Positions 1 through 5,459 of a stretch of DNA of 8,042 bases are shown here, in pieces. The notes beneath the pieces were generated by a model, which did no database searches, had not been told where the DNA came from, and worked only from the letters and a program-made list of their open reading frames with translations. The position numbers and the translations under genes are program-made. Position 1 is the stretch's first letter, and every line of letters begins with the position of its first letter. The stretch spans positions 1 through 8,042 of the forward strand of contig CADBXH010000112.1 in assembly GCA_902798605.1 (NCBI GenBank). The letters are read 5' to 3'. The DNA is from an uncultured Ruminococcus sp. (lineage in GTDB: Bacteria; Bacillota_A; Clostridia; Oscillospirales; Acutalibacteraceae).

Positions 1-1
1 T

Positions 2-1636
2 CACCAAAAGGGTATGAAGATCTACCAGGACGTAGTTCTCCAGCACACAGGTAACTTCGGCGAATCCTACTTCTGTCCGCTCTTTGAAAAGGACACAACA
101 AAGGATTTGTCAAACCTTGAGGAATCAATGGTTCCCACAAAGTATTTGCTCAATTCCTACGGACTCAATTCTCCGGAAGAGTATTGGGCACAGCAGCCCG
201 GTACTCAGTATCAGCAAAGGCTTAACCTTATGAAAAACGTAACCTACCCCGGCAACGTCGGCAACTCAACTACCGGCAAGCCCGAGGAAAAGGATTACGA
301 AATGACAAAGATGTCAACCAGTGATAAGTACAACCCGAACAACTACTATCACACCGGTTATTTCCAGAATCCTAACTACGATGACTGGACGACCAAGTTC
401 TCGCAGATCGCAGGCGACTGCGTTGACCTCAACACCGAGAATCCCGCGGTTGCGGAGCATGTTGTTGACGCTTACAGCAACTACATTGATATGGGCGTAG
501 ACGGCTTCCGTGTTGATACCGTAAGGCACATCCCGCGCCTGACGCTCAATATGATGTTCAACGATCAGCTTCACGACGCTGCCAAATCCGCAGGCAAGCC
601 CAACTTCCTTATGTTCGGCGAGATCTGCACACGCTATACCCAGGTATGGTACCGCGGCCACGCCGAGGAATCCGCTCCTTACTACACATGGAAAGAGAGC
701 AACTCAAAGTGGGCTAACAGCTGGAACTGGGGAACCTCCGCGGAGGAGATCAACGCCAATATGAACCTGACGTTCGATCACTACAAGACAGAGGATAACC
801 CGAGCGCACAGCCCACCTCGACAAACGCTACGCTTAACGGCGTTACTTACCATAAGCCCGACCGCTCAAAGGCTTCGGGAATGGAAGCTATCGACTTTAC
901 GATGCACAGAATGTTCGGTTCGGCGAGCGGCGCGTTCGGTATCGCCAAGAGCTCCGACAAATACTACAACGACGCTACCTACAACGTAATGTACGTTGAC
1001 TCTCACGACTACTCTCCCGAGCAGCCCGACGAGTTCACACGCTTCACCGGCGGTACTCAGACTTGGGCTGAGAATATGGATCTTATGTTCACCTTCCGCG
1101 GAATCCCGTGCGTATACTACGGCTCCGAGGTCGAGTTCAAGAAGGGCGAGCTGATCGACAAGGGCACGCTCATCTCGCTTGAAAATTCAGGCAGAGCGTA
1201 CTTCGGCGACCACCTCGAGGGCAGCGTTACAGCAACCGATTTCAGCGAGTACACCGCTTCGGGTACGGTAGAAGCCACCCTCAACAAGCCGCTTGCTCAG
1301 CACCTGATGAAGCTCAACGCTATCCGCAGAGCTGTTCCCGCTCTCCAAAAGGGACAGTACGCGGTCGCCAACGGCGACATCGCCTACATCCGCCGCTACA
1401 CCGAGGGCTCAACAGACAGCCTCGCGTGCGTAACTATCTCCGGCGGAGCTACCTTCAATAACGTTCCCAACGGCAAGTACATCGACGCCGTAACAGGCGA
1501 CGTTGTCAACGTAAGCAACAACACCCTCACGGTTCCGTCCATCGGCGCAGCCAATATGAGAGTTTACGTTTGCTGCGCATCAGGCTTCAAGGGTATCTCG
1601 GGCAAGATCGGCAATACCACGACATACCTCAAGTAA
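2..1636 (+). CDS. Alpha-amylase family (GH13) glycoside hydrolase, 5'-truncated by window edge
   Basis: This is a retaining alpha-glucan hydrolase that probably cuts alpha-1,4 bonds in starch or maltodextrin. The frame is open from base 2 (HQKG before the first ATG at 14), and that ATG sits just before conserved region I, so it is internal; the signal peptide and first barrel strands would lie upstream. Counting from that Met: region I DVVLQHT (6-12), a long domain B-like insert (about 18-130), region II GFRVDTVRH (164-172) with nucleophile Asp168, region III FGEI with acid/base Glu203, and region IV VDSHD with Asp332. VYYGSE and a C-terminal beta-rich domain (about 430-525) follow. All three catalytic acids are present, so the enzyme should be active. 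Region I carries Gln10 where GH13 enzymes usually have Asn. The protein stops soon after the beta domain, with no dockerin or sortase motif visible. The subfamily, exact substrate and secretion cannot be decided from this fragment. Confidence 0.93.
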   Translation, partial: HQKGMKIYQDVVLQHTGNFGESYFCPLFEKDTTKDLSNLEESMVPTKYLLNSYGLNSPEEYWAQQPGTQYQQRLNLMKNVTYPGNVGNSTTGKPEEKDYEMTKMSTSDKYNPNNYYHTGYFQNPNYDDWTTKFSQIAGDCVDLNTENPAVAEHVVDAYSNYIDMGVDGFRVDTVRHIPRLTLNMMFNDQLHDAAKSAGKPNFLMFGEICTRYTQVWYRGHAEESAPYYTWKESNSKWANSWNWGTSAEEINANMNLTFDHYKTEDNPSAQPTSTNATLNGVTYHKPDRSKASGMEAIDFTMHRMFGSASGAFGIAKSSDKYYNDATYNVMYVDSHDYSPEQPDEFTRFTGGTQTWAENMDLMFTFRGIPCVYYGSEVEFKKGELIDKGTLISLENSGRAYFGDHLEGSVTATDFSEYTASGTVEATLNKPLAQHLMKLNAIRRAVPALQKGQYAVANGDIAYIRRYTEGSTDSLACVTISGGATFNNVPNGKYIDAVTGDVVNVSNNTLTVPSIGAANMRVYVCCASGFKGISGKIGNTTTYLK

Positions 1637-1664
1637 GCTGCAATAAAATCAAAAATCAAAAGCG

Positions 1665-1697
1665 AGCTGCTGACCTTTCGGTCGGCAGCTTTGTTTG
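1665..1697 (+). terminator. Rho-independent terminator of the GH13 gene
   Basis: An 11-bp stem (1665-1675 with 1680-1690, one G-T wobble) closes on a TTTC tetraloop and is followed by TTGTTTG. It lies 28 nt after the amylase stop codon, the expected place for an intrinsic terminator. It suggests that the amylase gene is the last gene of its transcript. Confidence 0.88.
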
Positions 1698-1778
1698 TCG
1701 TGGCGACGACGGCGCAGTCCGCCTTTGGAAAGCGTCTGTTTATATATACGTTTCTGCAACGGCGGGTCAAAAAAACGC

Positions 1779-1824
1779 TGTCATTCTGAGGTCGCGGTGG
1801 CGACACCACAATTCGAGAAGATAG
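1779..1824. repeat. Short dispersed repeat, TGTCATTCTGAGG type, copy 1
   Basis: It begins with the 13-mer TGTCATTCTGAGG (1779-1791), repeated exactly at 1986-1998 and in part at 2104-2115. A small hairpin follows (GTCGC-GGTG-GCGAC, 1791-1804). It ends with CAATTCGAGAAGATAG (1809-1824), which recurs with one mismatch at 1926-1941. The opening motif resembles a repeat commonly seen between genes in Clostridia; this is recollection, not a search result. Confidence 0.6.
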
Positions 1825-1872
1825 TTTTGCGTTGTGTGAAAACTTTTATGCCCGACCGCAAACTTTTTCGTT

Positions 1873-1941
1873 TTATTTAAAGCCTCCCCGTCGCGGCGGC
1901 AACGGCGGCAACGTGACGTTGCATCCAATTTGAGAAGATAG
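1873..1941. repeat. Degenerate copy of the AAAGCCTCCCC repeat
   Basis: The 17-mer TTATTTAAAGCCTCCCC (1873-1889) is exactly repeated in the alr leader at 4116-4132. Here the element lacks the matching AGGGGAGG arm and runs into a GC-rich stretch with two CGGCGGCAA units and a hairpin (GCAACG-TGA-CGTTGC, 1908-1922). It ends with the shared motif CAATTTGAGAAGATAG (1926-1941). It is probably an eroded or recombined copy. Confidence 0.5.
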
Positions 1942-1985
1942 CTCGGTAGTAATGGAAAACCCGGTCGTCCGACAATATTATACCC

Positions 1986-2020
1986 TGTCATTCTGAGGCT
2001 CTGCCGAAGAATCTCATACC
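1986..2020. repeat. Short dispersed repeat, TGTCATTCTGAGG type, copy 2
   Basis: It shares the exact 13-mer TGTCATTCTGAGG with 1779-1791 and continues into GCCGAAGAATCTCA. Short TTCT/AGAA complementarity could form a weak stem. The second half differs from copy 1, so only the 5' end is conserved between them. A shorter third relative, TGTCATTCAGAG, lies at 2104-2115 between the two arms of the inverted GTAGGGGCGG pair. Confidence 0.6.
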
Positions 2021-2033
2021 TCTTTAATCGACC

Positions 2034-2077
2034 TTTCCTTAACATTCGTAGGGGCGGACCTATGTGTCCGCCCGCCG
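2034..2077 (+). repeat. GTAGGGGCGG hairpin repeat, forward copy
   Basis: The core is a perfect 8-bp stem, GGGCGGAC (2052-2059) with GTCCGCCC (2066-2073), closing a 6-nt loop. The flank at 2034-2057 is matched in reverse complement by 2149-2171 with a single one-base insertion. This copy and the one at 2134-2171 are therefore the same element in opposite orientations. Confidence 0.7.
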
Positions 2078-2133
2078 AACCGCCGCCTCCTCTCAAACCG
2101 TACTGTCATTCAGAGAACGAGCATTTCCTATCC

Positions 2134-2171
2134 GCGGGCGGGCAATGCCCGCCCCTACGATGTTAAGGAAA
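2134..2171 (-). repeat. GTAGGGGCGG hairpin repeat, inverted copy
   Basis: A perfect 8-bp stem GGGCGGGC (2136-2143) / GCCCGCCC (2147-2154) closes on AAT and is followed by CTACGATGTTAAGGAAA. Read on the minus strand it matches the element at 2034. Its first 25 bases also match 4228-4252 with two differences, giving three related copies in the window. The stem sequence differs between copies (GGAC versus GGGC) but both strands changed together, so pairing is preserved. Confidence 0.7.
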
Positions 2172-2188
2172 ACTTTGCGTTAATCTGC

Positions 2189-2213
2189 GGTTCGGTAAAG
2201 ACCGAACCCTACG
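2189..2213 (-). repeat. GGTTCGGT hairpin repeat related to the GTAGGGG element
   Basis: A perfect 8-bp stem GGTTCGGT (2189-2196) / ACCGAACC (2201-2208) with an AAAG loop is followed by CTACGATA. On the minus strand it reads TATCGTAGG followed by a hairpin, the same layout as the copy at 2134-2171 but with a different stem sequence. It has no T-tract, so a terminator is unlikely. Confidence 0.55.
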
Positions 2214-2243
2214 ATACTAATAAAACAACACAATAATAATACA

Positions 2244-2288
2244 GTCGGGAAGAAAAGCTATCCGATACCGCGGACTTTTCTTCCCGAC
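2244..2288 (-). terminator. Long bulged hairpin, probable terminator of putP
   Basis: A perfect 14-bp stem (2244-2257 with 2275-2288) is extended by an inner 4-bp stem TCCG/CGGA (2261-2264 with 2271-2274) after a 3-nt bulge. It lies 74 nt past the putP stop. Read on the minus strand it is followed by TGTATTATTATTG, a T-rich but interrupted tail. On the plus strand a looser T-rich stretch follows, so it may also stop stray plus-strand transcription. The stem is unmistakable; the terminator role is an inference. Confidence 0.6.
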
Positions 2289-2294
2289 CAAAAT

Positions 2295-2329
2295 TTTTAA
2301 ATTTTAAGTTTTAAGTTTTCAGTTTTAAA
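2295..2329. repeat. Heptamer tandem repeat, five TTTTAAR-type units
   Basis: Five head-to-tail 7-nt units are present without gaps: TTTTAAA, TTTTAAG, TTTTAAG, TTTTCAG, TTTTAAA. The array sits between the putP stop codon and the long hairpin, so it is transcribed as the 3' untranslated end of putP mRNA. Such arrays can change copy number by slippage. Confidence 0.75.
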
Positions 2330-2361
2330 TATTCAATTTAGCTTATCTGCGTATCAGGCTG

Positions 2362-3888
2362 TTAAACCTCAACGTTCTTGATAGCCTCAAACTCGTCATA
2401 AACTTCCTTCGAGGGCTTTTTGGAAATAAGCGAAACGATGACGTTCACGATTAGCGCGATCGGGAAGCCCAAGGCAAGTGAGTATAGACCGGTATATTGC
2501 GTCATAGTCAGGAAGTCGCCGACCTTCAGACTTTCGTCGATCGCCTTTATGTCCATAGTACGCATGAGTTCTTCTGTAATGGGGATGAACGGGATGTAGT
2601 CCCAGACGATAACAACAAGTGCGCCTACTGCCATACCCGCGATAGCACCCGAAAGTGTCGAGCGCTTCCAGAACAGCGCAAGCAGTACAACGGGGCCGAA
2701 CGCCGCGCCAAAGCCTGCCCAAGCGTCCGATACAAGATCCATAATGCTCGATTTGGGGTTGAGAGCGTTGAACATATCCTCCGATATAGCCGAAGCGGTA
2801 ACGAGCAGCTGGCTGTCCGCGGTGGACATAATTGCCGCCAAAATACCGCAGAGGAAGATTCCGCCTACAAAGATGAGCACGCCGTTAGCCGAGAATACCT
2901 GCTGGATGAGGCGGATAAACGCGGTCTCGCTTGCTTCTTTGGTGAGCAGCTCAGGCGTAAGATACGCTCTCGCGATAAGACCGATAAGACAAGCAGCCGT
3001 GAGCGAGACGATGACCCAAACGATAGCGATCTTTCTTGACTTTTTGACCTCGGCTTCGTTTTTGATAGCCATAAAGCGGATGATGATGTGCGGCATACCA
3101 AAGTAACCGAGTCCCCAAGCGAGGCTTGAGATGATCGAAACCGGCGAGACATTTGTTGTAAAGCTGATGAAGGATTCGGGGTTTTCAACGCCGTGGGCTT
3201 GAAGCGCCGAGGCAAAGCTTGAATCCCAAGTGAGTAATGAATACGCGATGATCGGAACGGCGAGGATCGCTACGAGCATAAGCAGACCTTGGATGAGGTC
3301 GGTCGTGCAGACCGCCTTGAAGCCGCCCAAAAATGTGTAAACAAGAATTACTACCGTTGCGATGACAAGACCTATGATATAAGCATTATAGTCGATTTCT
3401 CCGTCCTTTGCGTGGCCGAAGAGCGTAGAAAAGAGCTTTGCGCCCGAGTTGAACGCCGACGCGGTGTAGACCGCAAAGAATATCGCGATGATAACAGCCG
3501 ACACGATCTTGATAACGCCGAGCTTGTCGCGGTAGCGGTTCTGGAAGAAGCTGGGGATAGTCAGCGAGTTGCCGGCTACGATAGTGTATTTTCTCAGTCT
3601 CGAGGATACGAGGAACCAGTTGAGTACCGTACCTATAAGCAGACCTACGGCGATCCAAACCTTGCCTGTACCCGCAAGGTAAACCGAGCCGGGCAGTCCC
3701 ATAAGCAGCCAGCCGCTCATATCCGAAGCCTGAGCCGACATTGCGGCAGTCCAGCCGCCGAGGTTACGTCCGCCGAGGAAGTAATCCTCATTGTTCTTTG
3801 TACGTCTTGAGTACACAACGCCGATAAGGATCATAATGACCAAATACACGGCAAATGCGCTCAGGACAATTATGTTTTCTGTTGTCAA
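2362..3888 (-). CDS. putP: Sodium/proline symporter PutP
   Basis: This is an integral membrane transporter of the sodium:solute symporter (SSS) family that brings in L-proline with Na+, for nutrition or osmoprotection. The 508 residues match the usual PutP length and contain about 12-13 hydrophobic segments. Family marks include DYFLGGRNLGGW (35-46) and SAQASDMSGWLLMGLPG (51-67), where Asp56 and Ser58 correspond to the E. coli PutP Na+/proline site residues Asp55 and Ser57. IMSTADSQLLV follows, with Ser355-Thr356 at the place of E. coli Ser340-Thr341. The start is TTG at 3888: AGGAGGG stands 6 nt upstream and the N-terminus MTTENIIVLSAFAVYLV aligns with PutP proteins, whereas the next Met (19) would cut into the first membrane helix. 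It is transcribed alone, divergently from alr. No proline-catabolic partner gene is in view, so use as an osmolyte importer is equally possible. Proline is the best substrate call, but SSS specificity is not fully readable from sequence. Confidence 0.93.
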   Translation of the reverse strand: MTTENIIVLSAFAVYLVIMILIGVVYSRRTKNNEDYFLGGRNLGGWTAAMSAQASDMSGWLLMGLPGSVYLAGTGKVWIAVGLLIGTVLNWFLVSSRLRKYTIVAGNSLTIPSFFQNRYRDKLGVIKIVSAVIIAIFFAVYTASAFNSGAKLFSTLFGHAKDGEIDYNAYIIGLVIATVVILVYTFLGGFKAVCTTDLIQGLLMLVAILAVPIIAYSLLTWDSSFASALQAHGVENPESFISFTTNVSPVSIISSLAWGLGYFGMPHIIIRFMAIKNEAEVKKSRKIAIVWVIVSLTAACLIGLIARAYLTPELLTKEASETAFIRLIQQVFSANGVLIFVGGIFLCGILAAIMSTADSQLLVTASAISEDMFNALNPKSSIMDLVSDAWAGFGAAFGPVVLLALFWKRSTLSGAIAGMAVGALVVIVWDYIPFIPITEELMRTMDIKAIDESLKVGDFLTMTQYTGLYSLALGFPIALIVNVIVSLISKKPSKEVYDEFEAIKNVEV

Positions 3889-3894
3889 AATTTT

Positions 3895-3901
3895 CCCTCC
3901 T
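3895..3901 (-). promoter_or_regulatory. Ribosome binding site of putP that fixes a TTG start
   Basis: On the minus strand the sequence reads AGGAGGG, followed by 6 nt and TTG at 3888-3886. The near-perfect Shine-Dalgarno sequence at ideal spacing decides for TTG, as no in-frame ATG lies nearby. Confidence 0.88.
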
Positions 3902-3927
3902 GTAAATTTTTGATTAGATTATTTACA
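3901..3927. promoter_or_regulatory. Inverted repeat TGTAAAT-N13-ATTTACA in the putP leader
   Basis: Perfect 7-bp arms (3901-3907 and 3921-3927) lie between the predicted putP transcription start and its ribosome site; the last arm base touches the Shine-Dalgarno sequence. It could be a repressor operator, or an RNA stem that affects ribosome access. No known regulator is assigned. Confidence 0.4.
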
Positions 3928-3937
3928 CGCAAAAAAT

Positions 3938-3966
3938 ATTTTAGCACATTAAAGCCAAAAAATCAA
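3938..3966 (-). promoter_or_regulatory. Predicted sigma-A-type promoter of putP
   Basis: On the minus strand, -35 TTGATT (3966-3961), a 17-nt spacer and -10 TAAAAT (3943-3938). Transcription should start near 3931, giving a leader of about 43 nt that holds the inverted repeat and the AGGAGGG site. Confidence 0.7.
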
Positions 3967-4049
3967 GACATAATGTAACAAAACTATGAAAAATATCGCA
4001 AAAACCGCATATAAAATAAATTATTAAACCCGAAACCTCAGCCTAACGG

Positions 4050-4078
4050 TTGATTTACTTAGCAAAAAGTAATATAAT
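4050..4078 (+). promoter_or_regulatory. Predicted sigma-A-type promoter of the alr-polA operon
   Basis: -35 TTGATT (4050-4055), a 17-nt spacer and a consensus -10 TATAAT (4073-4078). The start should fall near 4085, about 200 nt ahead of the alr ATG. It has the same -35 hexamer and spacer length as the divergent putP promoter. Confidence 0.78.
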
Positions 4079-4090
4079 AAGTATATATGT

Positions 4091-4105
4091 GAATATTTAA
4101 TATTC
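4091..4105. promoter_or_regulatory. 15-nt palindrome just downstream of the alr promoter
   Basis: GAATATT-T-AATATTC is a perfect 7+1+7 palindrome about 6-20 nt past the predicted transcription start, a classic position for a repressor operator. It could also be chance in AT-rich DNA. No regulator family is assigned. Confidence 0.4.
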
Positions 4106-4115
4106 TGTTTTAGAA

Positions 4116-4196
4116 TTATTTAAAGCCTCCCCTGACGTGCGTTAGCACTTTAGGGGAGGTGGCGCGGCACTTTGTGCCGTGACGGAGGGGTTCTGC
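4116..4196. repeat. Two-hairpin AAAGCCTCCCC repeat in the alr leader
   Basis: The first hairpin pairs CCTCCCCT (4126-4133) with AGGGGAGG (4152-4159) and encloses an inner stem GTGC-GTTA-GCAC (4137-4148). The second pairs CGGCAC (4165-4170) with GTGCCG (4174-4179) over TTT, followed by GACGGAGGGG. The first 17 bases match 1873-1889 exactly. No T-tract follows, so it is not an obvious terminator. It looks like a complete member of a dispersed Clostridia-type intergenic repeat, and it would be transcribed as part of the alr 5' leader. Confidence 0.65.
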
Positions 4197-4227
4197 TTTC
4201 CGACAGCGCAAAGTTATCCTTAAACTT

Positions 4228-4252
4228 GCGGGCGGGCAATGCTCGCCGCTAC
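4228..4252 (-). repeat. Third copy of the GTAGGGGCGG hairpin repeat
   Basis: 23 of 25 bases match 2134-2158, including an exact 15-mer GCGGGCGGGCAATGC. The two differences weaken the stem, and the TTAAGGAAA flank has been lost. It lies 31 nt before the alr start codon, within the predicted leader. Confidence 0.6.
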
Positions 4253-4283
4253 TCTCAATTAACCTAACTGAAAGGGCGTTATT

Positions 4284-5459
4284 ATGGATTTTGTAAAAAG
4301 AACTTGGGCGGAGATCTCGCTCGACGCGGTAACGCATAATTTTAACGAGATAAAAAGCAAGCTCGGCAATTCAAAAATCTGCTGTGTTATAAAGGCGGAC
4401 GGCTACGGCCACGGAGCGGTACAGCTCGCGCGTATTTACGAGCAGCTCGGCGCCGACTTTTTTGCGGTCTCGAATATCGACGAGGGAATAGAGCTGCGCG
4501 ACTCGGGGCTCACCCTGCCGATTTTGATTTTGGGCTACACCCCTGTTTTTGAAGCCGAAAGGCTCGCGCAATACGATATTTCTCAGGCGGTTTTCTCGCT
4601 CGACTACGCAAGGGCGCTCTCGGAGCGGTGCCGAAACATTAACGTCAGCGTCAATATCCACATCAAGATAGACACGGGAATGAGCCGTATCGGCTTTATG
4701 TGTCAGGAATTCCCGAGGGATGATAATTCTATTAAAGAAATTTGCGAAGCCTGCGCACTGCCTAACCTTAACGCCGAGGGCTTGTTTACCCACTTCTGCG
4801 TTTCGGACGAGTGCGAAGAGGGCAGACAGTTCACCGAAAAGCAGTACCAAAACTTCACCCACGTCAAAAACGCCCTAAAAGACAACGGGCTTGACATAAA
4901 AATCTGCCACTGCTCAAACAGCGGCGCGATCGAGGACTATTCAAACACATACTGCGATATGGTCAGGGCGGGTATCATCCTCTACGGCCTTGCGCCGTCG
5001 CCTAAGCTTTACGGTAAGCTCGATTTGATTCCCGCGATGACGCTCAAAACCACGGTCGCCTATGTCAAGGAGCTCAAAAAGGGCGCGACCGTATCCTACG
5101 GCAGAACCTTCACCGCGCCAAAGGATATGCGTATCGCCACGGTGCCGATCGGCTACGCTGACGGCTATGTGCGCTCAAATGCCGCGGACGGATATATGCT
5201 GATAAACGGTCAAAAGGCAAAGATTGTCGGCAGGATATGTATGGATCAGACTATGCTCGACGTCACCGACCTCGACTATATCGAGCAGGGCGATGAGGTA
5301 ATCGTCTTCGGCACGGGCAAGTGCGGCGAGCCCACCGCGGATTCTATCGCGAAAAATACCGACACTATCAATTACGAGGTCGTTTGTCTTGTCGGCAAGC
5401 GCGTACCCCGTATCTACTACAAAAACGGTAAAATTACGAAAGTGATGTATAAGCTATGA
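4284..5459 (+). CDS. alr: Alanine racemase (PLP-dependent)
   Basis: This cytoplasmic enzyme interconverts L- and D-alanine, supplying D-Ala for peptidoglycan. Its 391 residues fit the family. An N-terminal TIM barrel carries VIKADGYGHG (35-44), in which Lys37 is the PLP Schiff-base lysine. HIKIDTGMSRIGF (126-138) holds Lys128 and Arg135, matching Geobacillus Alr carbamylated Lys129 and Arg136. The C-terminal beta domain has VSYGRTFTA with Tyr272, the second catalytic base, then VPIGYADGY and IVGRICMDQTMLDV. All key residues are present. The ATG at 4284 is preceded by a modest AAAGGG site 7 nt upstream, and WAEISLDAVTHNF is the usual N-terminal motif. A strong promoter lies about 200 nt upstream with a repeat-filled leader between. 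The stop codon overlaps the polA start (ATGA), so translation of the two is probably coupled. No second alr or catabolic dad gene is visible, so a biosynthetic role is likely. Confidence 0.96.
   Translation: MDFVKRTWAEISLDAVTHNFNEIKSKLGNSKICCVIKADGYGHGAVQLARIYEQLGADFFAVSNIDEGIELRDSGLTLPILILGYTPVFEAERLAQYDISQAVFSLDYARALSERCRNINVSVNIHIKIDTGMSRIGFMCQEFPRDDNSIKEICEACALPNLNAEGLFTHFCVSDECEEGRQFTEKQYQNFTHVKNALKDNGLDIKICHCSNSGAIEDYSNTYCDMVRAGIILYGLAPSPKLYGKLDLIPAMTLKTTVAYVKELKKGATVSYGRTFTAPKDMRIATVPIGYADGYVRSNAADGYMLINGQKAKIVGRICMDQTMLDVTDLDYIEQGDEVIVFGTGKCGEPTADSIAKNTDTINYEVVCLVGKRVPRIYYKNGKITKVMYKL

Larger units (their letters stand above)
1698..2361. other. Gene-free intergenic block rich in short repeats
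   Basis: No convincing gene is present. The open frames here are short, lie over repeats, and encode low-complexity Gly/Arg/Pro-rich peptides without a family look. The first 80 bases after the terminator hold nothing recognisable. From about 1779 the block is a mosaic of short dispersed repeats and hairpins (listed separately), ending in a heptamer array next to the 3' end of putP. The two flanking genes are convergent, so the block needs no promoters and could tolerate insertions. Confidence 0.75.

Noticed and set aside
14..16. ATG at 14 as the true start of the amylase
   Set aside because: The frame is open to the window edge and the Met is just before conserved region I, so the barrel's first strands and signal peptide would be missing.
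1570..1880. Two overlapping plus-strand open frames after the amylase
   Set aside because: They run through the amylase end or its terminator hairpin and into repeats; the translations show no recognisable domain.
1767..2096. Minus-strand open frame of 109 codons in the repeat block
   Set aside because: It is made of repeat sequence, gives a Gly/Arg-rich peptide without a family look, and has no ribosome site that stands out.
1779..2213. CRISPR array
   Set aside because: Repeats are of different kinds, unevenly spaced and partly inverted, with no uniform spacers.
2497..3039. 180-codon plus-strand frame opposite putP
   Set aside because: It is antisense to a strongly supported membrane transporter and is charged and low in complexity, as expected for a shadow of hydrophobic codons.
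4126..4159. Intrinsic terminator ahead of alr
   Set aside because: The CCTCCCCT/AGGGGAGG stem is strong, but it is followed by GC-rich sequence rather than a T-tract.
4116..4283. Riboswitch or T-box in the alr leader
   Set aside because: The hairpins match dispersed repeats seen elsewhere in the window, and no known aptamer core, T-box motif or terminator with a T-tract is visible.
4116..4337. Minus-strand 73-codon frame in the alr leader
   Set aside because: It covers repeat hairpins and the alr start; it has no protein-like features.
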